Shown here in pieces: positions 1 to 5,605 of a stretch of DNA of 6,936 nucleotides (within the stretch, counting starts at the first letter, position 1; each line of letters starts with the position of its first letter). A program made the position numbers and the translations under genes. This DNA is from Acetobacteraceae bacterium (GTDB lineage Bacteria > Pseudomonadota > Alphaproteobacteria > Acetobacterales > Acetobacteraceae), in contig JASHVB010000637.1 in NCBI GenBank assembly GCA_030039695.1, positions 1-6,936 on the forward strand. The letters run 5' to 3'. The notes beneath the pieces were generated by a model. That model ran no database searches. It had not been told where the DNA came from and was given only the letters and a program-made list of their open reading frames with translations.

Positions 1-683
1 GCCGAGCCGCAGAGCACCGCCCCCAGCGGTGCACCCAGTCCCTTGGTGAAATCCAGCCACACCGAATCACAGCCTGCCGCCATGTCCTTCGCCGCGATGC
101 CGGCAGCGACGGATGCATTCATCAGGCGCGCCCCGTCCATGTGCGTGGCAAAGCCGATTTCATGCGCTGCATCCAGCACCGCATTCAGCTTGACGAGCGG
201 CCACACCGAGCCACCGCCGAAGTTGGCCGTCTGCTCAACCGCGACCAGCACCTGCGTCGGGATGTTGCGGCGCTTCTCGCGCACCGCCTCGCGCAGCGCA
301 CCGGCGTCGAACTGGCCGCGCGCACCCGGTAGCCCGAGCACGGAAGCGCCAGCCAGCGCGCCGGGCGCTCCGCCTTCATTGCTGATAATGTGCGCGCTTT
401 CATGCGCGATGACTTCGTCGCCGGGACGGCAATGCGTCAACAGGGAGATTTGGTTGCACATCGTGCCGGAGGGGAGGAACATCGCGGCTTCCTTGCCCAG
501 CAGGGCCGCCATCCTGTCGCACAGTGCATGGATCGTCGGATCGTCGCCATGTTGTTCGTCGCCGACCTCGGCGTGCAGCATGGCCGCGCGCATGCCCGGC
601 GAGGGTTTGGTCTGCGTATCGGAATAGAGGTTCACCCGCACAGGGGGCAGCGAGGCCGCGGGCCGCGGCGGCGCGTATAGCAT
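1..683 (-). CDS. ltaE: Low-specificity L-threonine aldolase, PLP-dependent (partial, C-terminus off the left edge)
   Basis: The gene encodes a fold-type I PLP enzyme of the threonine aldolase/beta-eliminating lyase family, which cleaves L-threonine or L-allo-threonine to glycine and acetaldehyde in the cytosol. The frame is open without a stop from ATG 683 to the window edge (227 residues; I expect about 340 in the full protein). Visible motifs are NLYSDTQTKPSPGM (18-31), PSGTMCNQ (71-78), AHESAHI (93-99), HMDGARLMNA (181-190) and FTKGLGAPLGA (212-222). K214 is in the position of the Schiff-base lysine, and D183 and R186 match the usual PLP/substrate contacts. ATG 683 is preferred because GGAGA lies about 9 bases upstream; GTG codons at 641 and 635 lack such a site. 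It is divergent from the broken dioxygenase. The family is clear, but stereospecificity cannot be read from the sequence. The symbol follows the E. coli family name. Confidence 0.9.
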   Translation of the reverse strand, partial: MLYAPPRPAASLPPVRVNLYSDTQTKPSPGMRAAMLHAEVGDEQHGDDPTIHALCDRMAALLGKEAAMFLPSGTMCNQISLLTHCRPGDEVIAHESAHIISNEGGAPGALAGASVLGLPGARGQFDAGALREAVREKRRNIPTQVLVAVEQTANFGGGSVWPLVKLNAVLDAAHEIGFATHMDGARLMNASVAAGIAAKDMAAGCDSVWLDFTKGLGAPLGAVLCGS

Positions 684-770
684 GAAAGCGTCTCCATCTG
701 GCGGCGCGAGCCTTGGCCCACGAGCGCCACCAGATCAAGCCCTGGCTCTTCGTTGCCGGGCGGAACGCAG

Positions 771-791
771 GAACGACGCAGGCGGTCGTTC
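771..791. repeat. Perfect 7-bp inverted repeat in the divergent intergenic region
   Basis: GAACGAC (771-777) and GTCGTTC (785-791) form a perfect 7-bp stem around a 7-nt loop, between the threonine aldolase and dioxygenase starts. No T-run follows on either strand, so it does not look like a terminator. It could be a regulator site for either gene or chance in GC-rich DNA; I cannot tell which. Confidence 0.3.
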
Positions 792-837
792 GATCGTCGC
801 TGCAAGACCTGCCATGTTCGAAGCAAACTCCCCCGGC

Positions 838-869
838 GGATTGCCTTGTCGCTGTGCTCCTCGCGATAA
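838..869 (-). repeat. Degenerate copy of a dispersed REP-like repeat (GCGAGGAGCGAAGCGAC type)
   Basis: Read on the minus strand, the segment contains TATCGCGAGGAGCACAGCG followed by ACAAGGCAATCC. It closely matches the dispersed palindromic element that reads roughly ATTGCGAGGAGCGAAGCGAC then GAAGCAATCC in many alphaproteobacterial genomes, and whose translation is often mis-annotated as peptides like 'CEERSDEAI' (here CYREEHSDKAI). Several positions differ, so it is a worn copy. It ends about 20 bp before the dioxygenase start and would lie in that gene's leader. The match is from memory of the consensus, not from a search. Confidence 0.55.
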
Positions 870-889
870 CACAGCAATCGGAGAAGCCT

Positions 890-1463
890 ATGCCCGACGT
901 CATACAGAGCAGTGGCACGCTTGGCGCCCGGATCAGCGGCATCGGTTTGTCGCACCCGCTGTCACGTGACGGTTTCGCGCTGATCCTGCGCGTGCTCGGC
1001 GAGCGGGGCGTGGTGTGTTTCCCCAAGCAGCGCCTCGATCCGGCAGCGCAGGCCGAATTCAGTCGCCGGTTTGGCGAACTCGAGGTGGATGTCTCGGGCG
1101 CGTTCCAGGTGCCGGGCCAGCGGGAGGTCATGGTCCTCTCCAACATTGTGGAGAATGAGCGCCCGATCGGCTCGGCCGATGCACATCGACGGCCTGCCGC
1201 AGCCTGGGAATGACGCTCTGCTTCACGCGCTGTTTGTCCGCCCGTTGCAGCCGAATTATCGGTTCGCGCACCAATGGTCGGAACAAGATTTGCTGATGTG
1301 GGATAACATCCGCACCATCCACAAGGCGGTGGCGGACTACGGCCCTGACGAGCACCGTCTGGTGCAGCGCTGCCAAGCGATGGCGAACCTCGTGTTCCGG
1401 CCGGACTGGGCGAGGCGGACGGCGCCGCCTCGTGGCGCGCCGCGGCGCAGATCGCGGTTGTGA
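890..1463 (+). pseudogene. TauD/TfdA-family 2-oxoglutarate-dependent dioxygenase, inactivated by internal deletion and frameshift
   Basis: The intact family consists of cytosolic Fe(II)/2-oxoglutarate oxygenases of about 280-300 residues acting on sulfonates, phenoxyacids or similar compounds. Here ATG 890, with GGAG at 880-883, begins a typical N-terminus: GARISGIGLSHPLS, ERGVVCFPKQ, FSRRFGELEVDVSG, VMVLSNIVENERPIGSADA. That frame then stops at 1211-1213. The C-terminal part continues in another frame from about 1179: HIDGLPQPGNDALLHALF, FAHQWSEQDLLMWDN, RTIHKAVADYGPDEHRLVQR. The distal iron-ligand His (codon 1320-1322) and the 2-oxoglutarate-binding Arg region are kept. Roughly 120 residues between the two parts, including the usual WHxD iron motif, are missing. 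Even a frame correction would not restore a complete active site. The right boundary (stop at 1463) is approximate, because the true C-terminus may have ended near 1410. The original substrate cannot be inferred. Confidence 0.85.
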
Positions 1464-1654
1464 TGATCGTGCTGAGACCGAAGCGGACGATCAGCAGAAT
1501 GGCGCTCACGCCAACCAGCGCCGCCGGCAGAGCATTCTCGTCCATGGGCGCGGAATGCCAGGTCACCACCCGGGTTCACGACCGGTTGGTGTGTGCCTGA
1601 TCATAAATCGTCGACCCGCGGCCGCGGTGCGTCCGATCAGCTCGCGGCTCCCCC

Positions 1655-1684
1655 TTGATATAGGGTGGGGGGCCAGACTATTTG
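1655..1684 (+). promoter_or_regulatory. Probable DmeR operator and core promoter of dmeRF
   Basis: A G-rich core GGGTGGGGGG (1663-1672) is flanked by an inverted ATAG (1660-1663)/CTAT (1678-1681). This G-tract between short AT-rich inverted arms is the layout known for RcnR-class operators. TTGATA (1655-1660) resembles a -35 box. A weak -10-like CTATTT lies 17 bp downstream at 1678-1683, so the G-tract would fill the spacer and a bound repressor would block RNA polymerase. The site ends only 7 bases before the dmeR ATG. The -10 match is poor, so the promoter assignment is weaker than the operator assignment. Confidence 0.6.
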
Positions 1685-1690
1685 GCGCAC

Positions 1691-1969
1691 ATGGCACACA
1701 CCATCCGCGAGAAGCAGAAGTTGTTGGCCCGGGTGCGCCGGATCCGCGGCCAGATCGAGGCGATCGAACGCGCGCTCGAAAGCGAGGCGGAGTGCGAACA
1801 AGTCATGCATCTGATCGCCGGGGCGCGGGGCGCCATGGCGGGATTGATGGCCGAGGTGGTTGAGGATCACGTTCGCAGGCACCTGGTTGATGACGCGAAA
1901 CATCCCGGCGCACTGAATACCGAGGCGGCTGAGCAACTGCTGGAAGTGGTTCGGACTTACCTCAAGTGA
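1691..1969 (+). CDS. dmeR: DmeR/RcnR-type metal-sensing transcriptional repressor (CsoR/RcnR/FrmR family)
   Basis: This is a small all-helical repressor of 92 residues that binds operator DNA when metal-free and releases it on binding Co(II) or Ni(II). It starts MAHTIREKQKLLARVRRIRG, nearly the N-terminus of E. coli RcnR. With ATG 1691 as start, H3, C35, H60 and H64 fall exactly on the four RcnR metal ligands (the last two within EDHVRRH). This supports ATG 1691 over the TTG at 1682, which would add three residues and shift the numbering. RGAMAGLMAEV (46-56) is the conserved central helix. No Shine-Dalgarno sequence precedes the ATG, and transcription may start very close to it, so a leaderless mRNA is possible. 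It lies 7 bp before dmeF. It is named from its pairing with dmeF; the family is certain, and Co/Ni specificity is inferred from the ligands. Confidence 0.92.
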   Translation: MAHTIREKQKLLARVRRIRGQIEAIERALESEAECEQVMHLIAGARGAMAGLMAEVVEDHVRRHLVDDAKHPGALNTEAAEQLLEVVRTYLK

Positions 1970-1976
1970 GGTCACT

Positions 1977-3227
1977 ATGAGCAAAGCCAGTTTTGCCGCT
2001 GAGACCCTCCGGCACTCCCACGTGTTCCTGGGCACCGGGCACGAAAATAGCGAACGCAGGATGTGGGCCGTCATCGCGCTGTGCGGCGCGATGATGGTCG
2101 CCGAGATCGTCGGCGGCATGCTGTTCGGGTCCCTCGCCCTGGTGGCCGACGGCTTGCACATGAGCACCCATGCCGGCGCCCTGTTGCTTGCGGCGTTGGC
2201 CTACGCCTACGCGCGCAAGCACGCGGAAGATCCTCGCTTCACTTTCGGCACCGGAAAGCTCGGTGACCTGGCCGGGTTCACCAGCGCGATCATCCTGGCG
2301 ATGATTGCCCTGCTGATCGGCTACGAAGCCGTGAGCCGAATCTTCGAACCGGTGCAGATCCGCTTCTCCGAGGCCATTCCGATAGCCGCGCTGGGGCTCG
2401 CGGTGAATGTTGCCAGCGTGTGGTTGCTCGACGGCGGACACCACCATGACCGCGCGCATGACCACGATCATGTCCACGCGCACCACGCGCGTGAGGACGA
2501 TGAAACACGACTCATTGCTACCCGTACCGGCGTGGTGTTGGTGAAGATCTTCGGGGACGGCGTCCCGCCGCGGTTTCGCCTCTCTGCGGCGGCCGGGCCG
2601 GCCCCGACCGCGGAAACGGCGACGCTAGAGACGGTGCGAGCCGACGGCTCACGTCAAGTCTTTGCCATGACCGACCGCGGCGGTTTCCTGGAATCGATCG
2701 ACGAGATCCCGGAACCGCATAGCTTCTCCCTGCGGGTGGGTCTGGATGAAGAGCAGTATATCGTCGTGTTCGAAGAACATGAGCATACGCCGGGAAACGC
2801 GGCGCGCGACCACAACATGCGCGCCGCGGTGGTTCACGTGATGGCCGATGCGACCGTCTCGGTGCTGGTGATCATCGGCTTGCTGCTGGCGCGCGCATTC
2901 GGCTGGCTGTGGATCGACCCGTTGGTCGGCATCGTCGGCGCCTGCGTGATCGCCAGTTGGTCCTCTGGCCTGATCCGCGACACCAGTGCCATTCTGCTGG
3001 ACATGAACCCCGACCGCCGCATGGCGGAGGACCTGCGTCAGGCCATCGAGAACGACGGCGACACACTGGCTGACCTGCATCTCTGGCGGCTGGGGCCGGG
3101 GCATCTCGGCGCGATCGTGTCGATCGGCACTCCGCGCGGACGTGCGCAGGATTATTACCGGGAGAAGCTGGCGCGGTTCCGCTCGCTGTCGCATCTGACC
3201 ATCGAGGTGCATCCGCTGCCGATGTGA
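1977..3227 (+). CDS. dmeF: DmeF-like cation diffusion facilitator (Co/Ni efflux) with a large TM4-TM5 insert
   Basis: This inner-membrane CDF antiporter exports divalent metal, probably Co(II)/Ni(II), in exchange for protons. ATG 1977 has GAGG at 1968-1971 overlapping the dmeR stop, indicating translational coupling. Features of the 416 residues are: HSHVFLGTGHE (13-23); TM1 about 30-51; TM2 with LVADGLHMSTHAGAL (55-69), giving D58, H61 and H65; RFTFGTGKLGDLAGF (87-101); TM3 about 97-118; TM4 about 134-151; a His-rich segment at 155-170; TM5 with HVMAD (287-291), giving the H/D pair of the transport site; TM6 about 309-328; and a cytosolic C-terminal domain ending SHLTIEVHPLPM. Between the His-rich loop and TM5 is an unusual extra segment (about 173-278), predicted to be soluble and strand-rich, with DGVPPRFRL (194-202), DRGGFLESIDEIPEPH (233-248) and VVFEEHEH (263-270). 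Family assignment is strong; the metal is inferred from the DmeF signature and the adjacent RcnR-like sensor. Confidence 0.9.
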   Translation: MSKASFAAETLRHSHVFLGTGHENSERRMWAVIALCGAMMVAEIVGGMLFGSLALVADGLHMSTHAGALLLAALAYAYARKHAEDPRFTFGTGKLGDLAGFTSAIILAMIALLIGYEAVSRIFEPVQIRFSEAIPIAALGLAVNVASVWLLDGGHHHDRAHDHDHVHAHHAREDDETRLIATRTGVVLVKIFGDGVPPRFRLSAAAGPAPTAETATLETVRADGSRQVFAMTDRGGFLESIDEIPEPHSFSLRVGLDEEQYIVVFEEHEHTPGNAARDHNMRAAVVHVMADATVSVLVIIGLLLARAFGWLWIDPLVGIVGACVIASWSSGLIRDTSAILLDMNPDRRMAEDLRQAIENDGDTLADLHLWRLGPGHLGAIVSIGTPRGRAQDYYREKLARFRSLSHLTIEVHPLPM

Positions 3228-3230
3228 TGG

Positions 3231-3254
3231 GTCCCAGACTGGTCGGCCGGTGTG
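3231..3254 (+). repeat. Imperfect direct repeat, left copy
   Basis: GTCCCAGACTGGTCGG and the next 8 bases match the right copy starting at 3551 at 19 of 24 positions by eye. The copy begins 3 bases after the dmeF stop codon. It could mark the edge of a former insertion or duplication, or be chance. Confidence 0.35.
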
Positions 3255-3536
3255 TTGCCAAATCCGTGCAAGGTCCAGGACGAACTGAATAGGCTTGATA
3301 GGAACCTGTCGAGATTGCCTGGGTTTGGTCCTGCACTCCCAAGCTCAGCTACCGCCGCGTTGGGAAGCGCCCAAAATGCGCCGGCGGAAGAGTCTACGCG
3401 GCTCGACCGTGCGAGGCCCGGGAAGCCTGCGGCGCTCCCCAACCTCTCCAACCAAAATGGACCGCACGCTGCAGGGGCTCGAATACACTACCCTTGGCGA
3501 TTACATACGACGGATCAACCGAGGCATTCACTTTGT

Positions 3537-3566
3537 CCGACCAGCGTAGCGTCCCAGTATGGTCGG
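3537..3566. repeat. 7-bp perfect inverted repeat
   Basis: CCGACCA (3537-3543) pairs with TGGTCGG (3560-3566) around a 16-nt spacer. The right arm lies inside the right direct-repeat copy (3551-3574). No T-tract follows, so intrinsic termination is not supported. Confidence 0.35.
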
Positions 3567-3574
3567 GCTGTGCA
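3551..3574 (+). repeat. Imperfect direct repeat, right copy
   Basis: GTCCCAGTATGGTCGG and the following bases repeat the sequence next to the dmeF stop, in the same orientation and 320 bp away. The two copies bracket most of the gene-free stretch. Confidence 0.35.
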
Positions 3575-3689
3575 GCAGCGTCGATGATACGGGACCGGAC
3601 GCCGATCGTCGATCACGCGTGGATGATCCCGAATCCGGAGCACCGGACTGACGCGGCAAACGCTGTCGCTGGCGGTGTTCGAACGTCGC

Positions 3690-4040
3690 TCAGCCCGCCT
3701 GCGGCAGCTCCATCCGTACAGCGACGGCGGCGCTGGCGATCACCGCCGTGTCGCGCCCTGTCTCATCTGGCACGTCCAGGCCGCCCCGCACCACTTTCAC
3801 GCTCACCACACCATGCGGCAGCGACTTCTGCACCGCCACCGCATCCACAAGTTCCGGCTTCTGCACCCCGATCGTCACCTCCACCAGCATCGCCTTCGCA
3901 TCCACACCGAGCGAGCGGATGAACGTCAGAGAACTGTGATGCAGTGCGTCCTGCACGGCGCGCAGTGCGGCCTTCGTGTAATCCCCGCCATGCAAGTCAT
4001 TGCCGGCGCCCAGCTCCAGGATGATGCGTTTCGTGGTCAT
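3690..4040 (-). CDS. Lin0512-family protein, copy B (function unknown)
   Basis: This is a 116-residue cytosolic protein of the Lin0512 family (TIGR02058 as I recall it), whose hallmark is an N-terminal GxGxDxHG motif. Here that motif is intact as GAGNDLHG (11-18). Other conserved blocks are YTKAALRAV (21-29), LVEVTIGVQKPE (52-63), LPHGVVSVKVV (74-84), GGLDVP (86-91) and a hydrophobic AVIASAAVAV tail (99-108). The ATG at 4040 is chosen because GGGGA lies about 9 bases upstream, next to the TAG of the preceding gene, and because it leaves the usual short run before the motif. Upstream in-frame starts would overlap the preceding gene. It follows copy A by 13 bp and is surely cotranscribed with it. 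No signal peptide or membrane segment is seen. The reaction is unknown. Confidence 0.85.
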   Translation of the reverse strand: MTTKRIILELGAGNDLHGGDYTKAALRAVQDALHHSSLTFIRSLGVDAKAMLVEVTIGVQKPELVDAVAVQKSLPHGVVSVKVVRGGLDVPDETGRDTAVIASAAVAVRMELPQAG

Positions 4041-4053
4041 AGCGCGTCTTCCC

Positions 4054-4395
4054 CTACCGAACATCCAGCCGCACGACCGCAGCGGCGTGCGCGATCAGCG
4101 TCGAGCTCGTACCGGCGTCGTTGAAAATCTCCAGTCCGCCATCGACGACATTCACCACGCCGGTTCCGTGCGGCAGCACCGCCAGCACCTCTGCTTTATC
4201 TACTTTCTCTGGATGCGGCACGCCGATGGTGACTTCCACCTGCATGCTGTCGACAGGCAGGCCGACCGCATCGGCGATGGAGAGCCCGTTGTGCCACAGC
4301 GCGTCGCGCAGCGCGCGCACCGCTGCCTTGGTCGGTTCGGCGCCGCGGATGTCGGTACCCATGCCGATCTCCAACACCATGCGTTTCAGAGCCAT
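4054..4395 (-). CDS. Lin0512-family protein, copy A with altered signature motif (function unknown)
   Basis: This is a 113-residue paralogue of the downstream Lin0512 protein. The two share KR-x2-LE, TKAA-x-RA-x2-DAL-x-H, VEVTIGV, LPHG and a VV-x-GGL block almost without gaps. Its signature reads GMGTDIRG (11-18), so the histidine of GxGxDxHG is replaced by arginine, while the glycines and the aspartate are kept. The ATG at 4395 is preceded by AGGAG about 10 bases upstream; a longer start would add an unconserved leader. The gene lies 60 bp after the LLM oxidoreductase and 13 bp before copy B. The two copies may form a heteromer in which only one carries a full site, but that is inference. 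Confidence 0.85.
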   Translation of the reverse strand: MALKRMVLEIGMGTDIRGAEPTKAAVRALRDALWHNGLSIADAVGLPVDSMQVEVTIGVPHPEKVDKAEVLAVLPHGTGVVNVVDGGLEIFNDAGTSSTLIAHAAAVVRLDVR

Positions 4396-4455
4396 GCGTC
4401 GCGAACTCCTGCCTTGCTGCTGATCTTGGCACCCTATGCGCTGCACCGCGGGCTG

Positions 4456-5523
4456 TCACCCGAATGCGCGGCGGATACGGCCCCAGTCCTCCACCGCATG
4501 TTCCTGACCCGGCGGAATCGAGAACACCACCTGCACGAAACCCGCCGCGGCCAGCGCCGCGATGCGCTCCTTTTGCTCTCGCTCTGTGCCGATGAAGCTG
4601 GTTCGGCGCAGCATTTCGGCGCTCAGGAACGGCTTCTCGTCCGGCCGCACGAACATCAGATGGCCACGGTGATTCTGCAAATAGTACGAGTCGCGGTCGA
4701 ACGTGCCCGCATGCTCCACATAGCCGCGCACCGCGTCTTCGAACTGCGGGAGCATCGCCAGCGGCGCCGGATAACCGGCCAGTGCCGTGTCGGCCGCGCG
4801 GTGCAGCAGCATCGACGCGCGCGGGCCGGCCAGAGCCATGCCGCGCGGGCCGTCAGCCGCTTCGCCTTCGTCCAGCACCGCGCCGCCAACCCAGGCGACG
4901 GCGGTCAGGTCCGCGATGTCGCGTCCAGCCTCGCCCCAGGCCTTCCGCATCTGCTCTAGCGTCGCAGTGCCGCGTTCCACATCGGCGACATTGTCGATCC
5001 AGGCTGCGCCGAGCTTCGCTGTCAGCGCCCGCGCGCGCGGACCGGACGCCGCGATATAGACCGGAATGGGATCGCTGACATTGATCAGACCAAGCTCCGG
5101 ATTGAGATAACGGATCTTTCGTCGCTTGCCCTCGATCGCCAGATCCACCGTCTCGCCGCGCCACAGCGCCTGCACCTGGTGGATGTACTCCTCCATGTCG
5201 GCGAGTTTCACCGCTCCGAGGCCCATCGTGCGGCGCCCGGTAAAGCCGGTGCTGACGCCGAAAATGATGCGCCCCGGGGCCAGCTTGTTCAGCGACGCGA
5301 ACGCCGTGGCGGCGACCGGCGCGATGCGGTTGGATGGGATCAGAACGCCGGTTCCCAGCTTGATGCGCGTCGTCTTCATCGCCGCCGCAGCCATGGCGAC
5401 AAACGGGTCGGCGTTCAGCATCTGCGTATCGAAGAACCAGGCATGGCTGAAGCCGAGTTCCTCGGCACGGCGCACCAGGCGCCAGGAATCCGCGGCGGTC
5501 GGGATGGCGATGCCGAATTGCAT
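4456..5523 (-). CDS. LLM-class (luciferase-like) flavin-dependent oxidoreductase
   Basis: This is a 355-residue TIM-barrel protein of the bacterial luciferase-like/Mer superfamily (Pfam PF00296), using FMN or F420 in the cytosol. Recognisable blocks are AEELGFSHAWFFDTQ (20-34), TRIKLGTGVLIPSNR (52-66), APGRIIFGVSTGFTGRRTMG (82-101), DPIPVYIAASGPRARALTAK (151-170) with LGAAWID following, and a C-terminal FIGTEREQKERIAALAAAG (310-328). The ATG at 5523 gives a protein starting MQFGIAIPT, the normal first strand, with AAGGA about 8 bases upstream. In-frame codons further upstream would read into the HAD gene and add about 80 unrelated residues. It is the first gene of a likely operon with the two Lin0512 genes. 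The substrate is unknown, and FMN and F420 cannot be told apart by eye. Confidence 0.88.
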   Translation of the reverse strand: MQFGIAIPTAADSWRLVRRAEELGFSHAWFFDTQMLNADPFVAMAAAAMKTTRIKLGTGVLIPSNRIAPVAATAFASLNKLAPGRIIFGVSTGFTGRRTMGLGAVKLADMEEYIHQVQALWRGETVDLAIEGKRRKIRYLNPELGLINVSDPIPVYIAASGPRARALTAKLGAAWIDNVADVERGTATLEQMRKAWGEAGRDIADLTAVAWVGGAVLDEGEAADGPRGMALAGPRASMLLHRAADTALAGYPAPLAMLPQFEDAVRGYVEHAGTFDRDSYYLQNHRGHLMFVRPDEKPFLSAEMLRRTSFIGTEREQKERIAALAAAGFVQVVFSIPPGQEHAVEDWGRIRRAFG

Positions 5524-5605
5524 GGCGGGAGTCCTTGTCTGGCGTTGCCTGGCGACGCTAATTGCTACGGCGGGCTGTCCGAGTCCACCGCCGGTCTTGA
5601 GCGCC

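Larger units (their letters stand above)
3228..3689. other. Gene-free stretch of about 460 bp downstream of dmeF
   Basis: Only short overlapping frames exist on both strands, and none resembles a family I recognise or has a convincing ribosome-binding site. The segment holds an imperfect direct repeat (3231 and 3551), a perfect 7-bp inverted repeat (3537-3566) and a small GC hairpin (TCCGG/CCGGA at 3634-3647, no T-run) beyond the Lin0512 stop. The two flanking transcripts converge here, so their 3' ends must lie inside it, but no canonical terminator was found. Decayed genes or an old insertion are possible explanations. Confidence 0.6.

Noticed and set aside
400..1569. A 389-codon open frame on the minus strand
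   Set aside because: It runs antisense to the dioxygenase remnant and then out of frame across the threonine aldolase; most of its translation is low-complexity Arg/Ala/Ser shadow. Only its first 40 residues look protein-like and are noted as a weak finding.
1682..1690. TTG start for dmeR
   Set aside because: It would shift the invariant metal ligands from H3/C35/H60/H64 by three residues and has no ribosome-binding site of its own.
3252..3587. Small plus-strand open frames after dmeF
   Set aside because: Two overlapping frames of 84 and 111 codons compete, neither has a convincing ribosome site or a recognisable domain, and their composition looks random.
4000..4959. A 319-codon plus-strand frame
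   Set aside because: It is antisense to the Lin0512 copies and the LLM gene, all of which have strong family matches; its translation is rich in Arg/His/Gln, as expected for a shadow frame.
5126..5605. A 160-residue N-terminal extension of the HAD protein
   Set aside because: This part is antisense to the LLM oxidoreductase. The HAD nucleophile motif normally lies within the first 10 residues, which fits ATG 5606.
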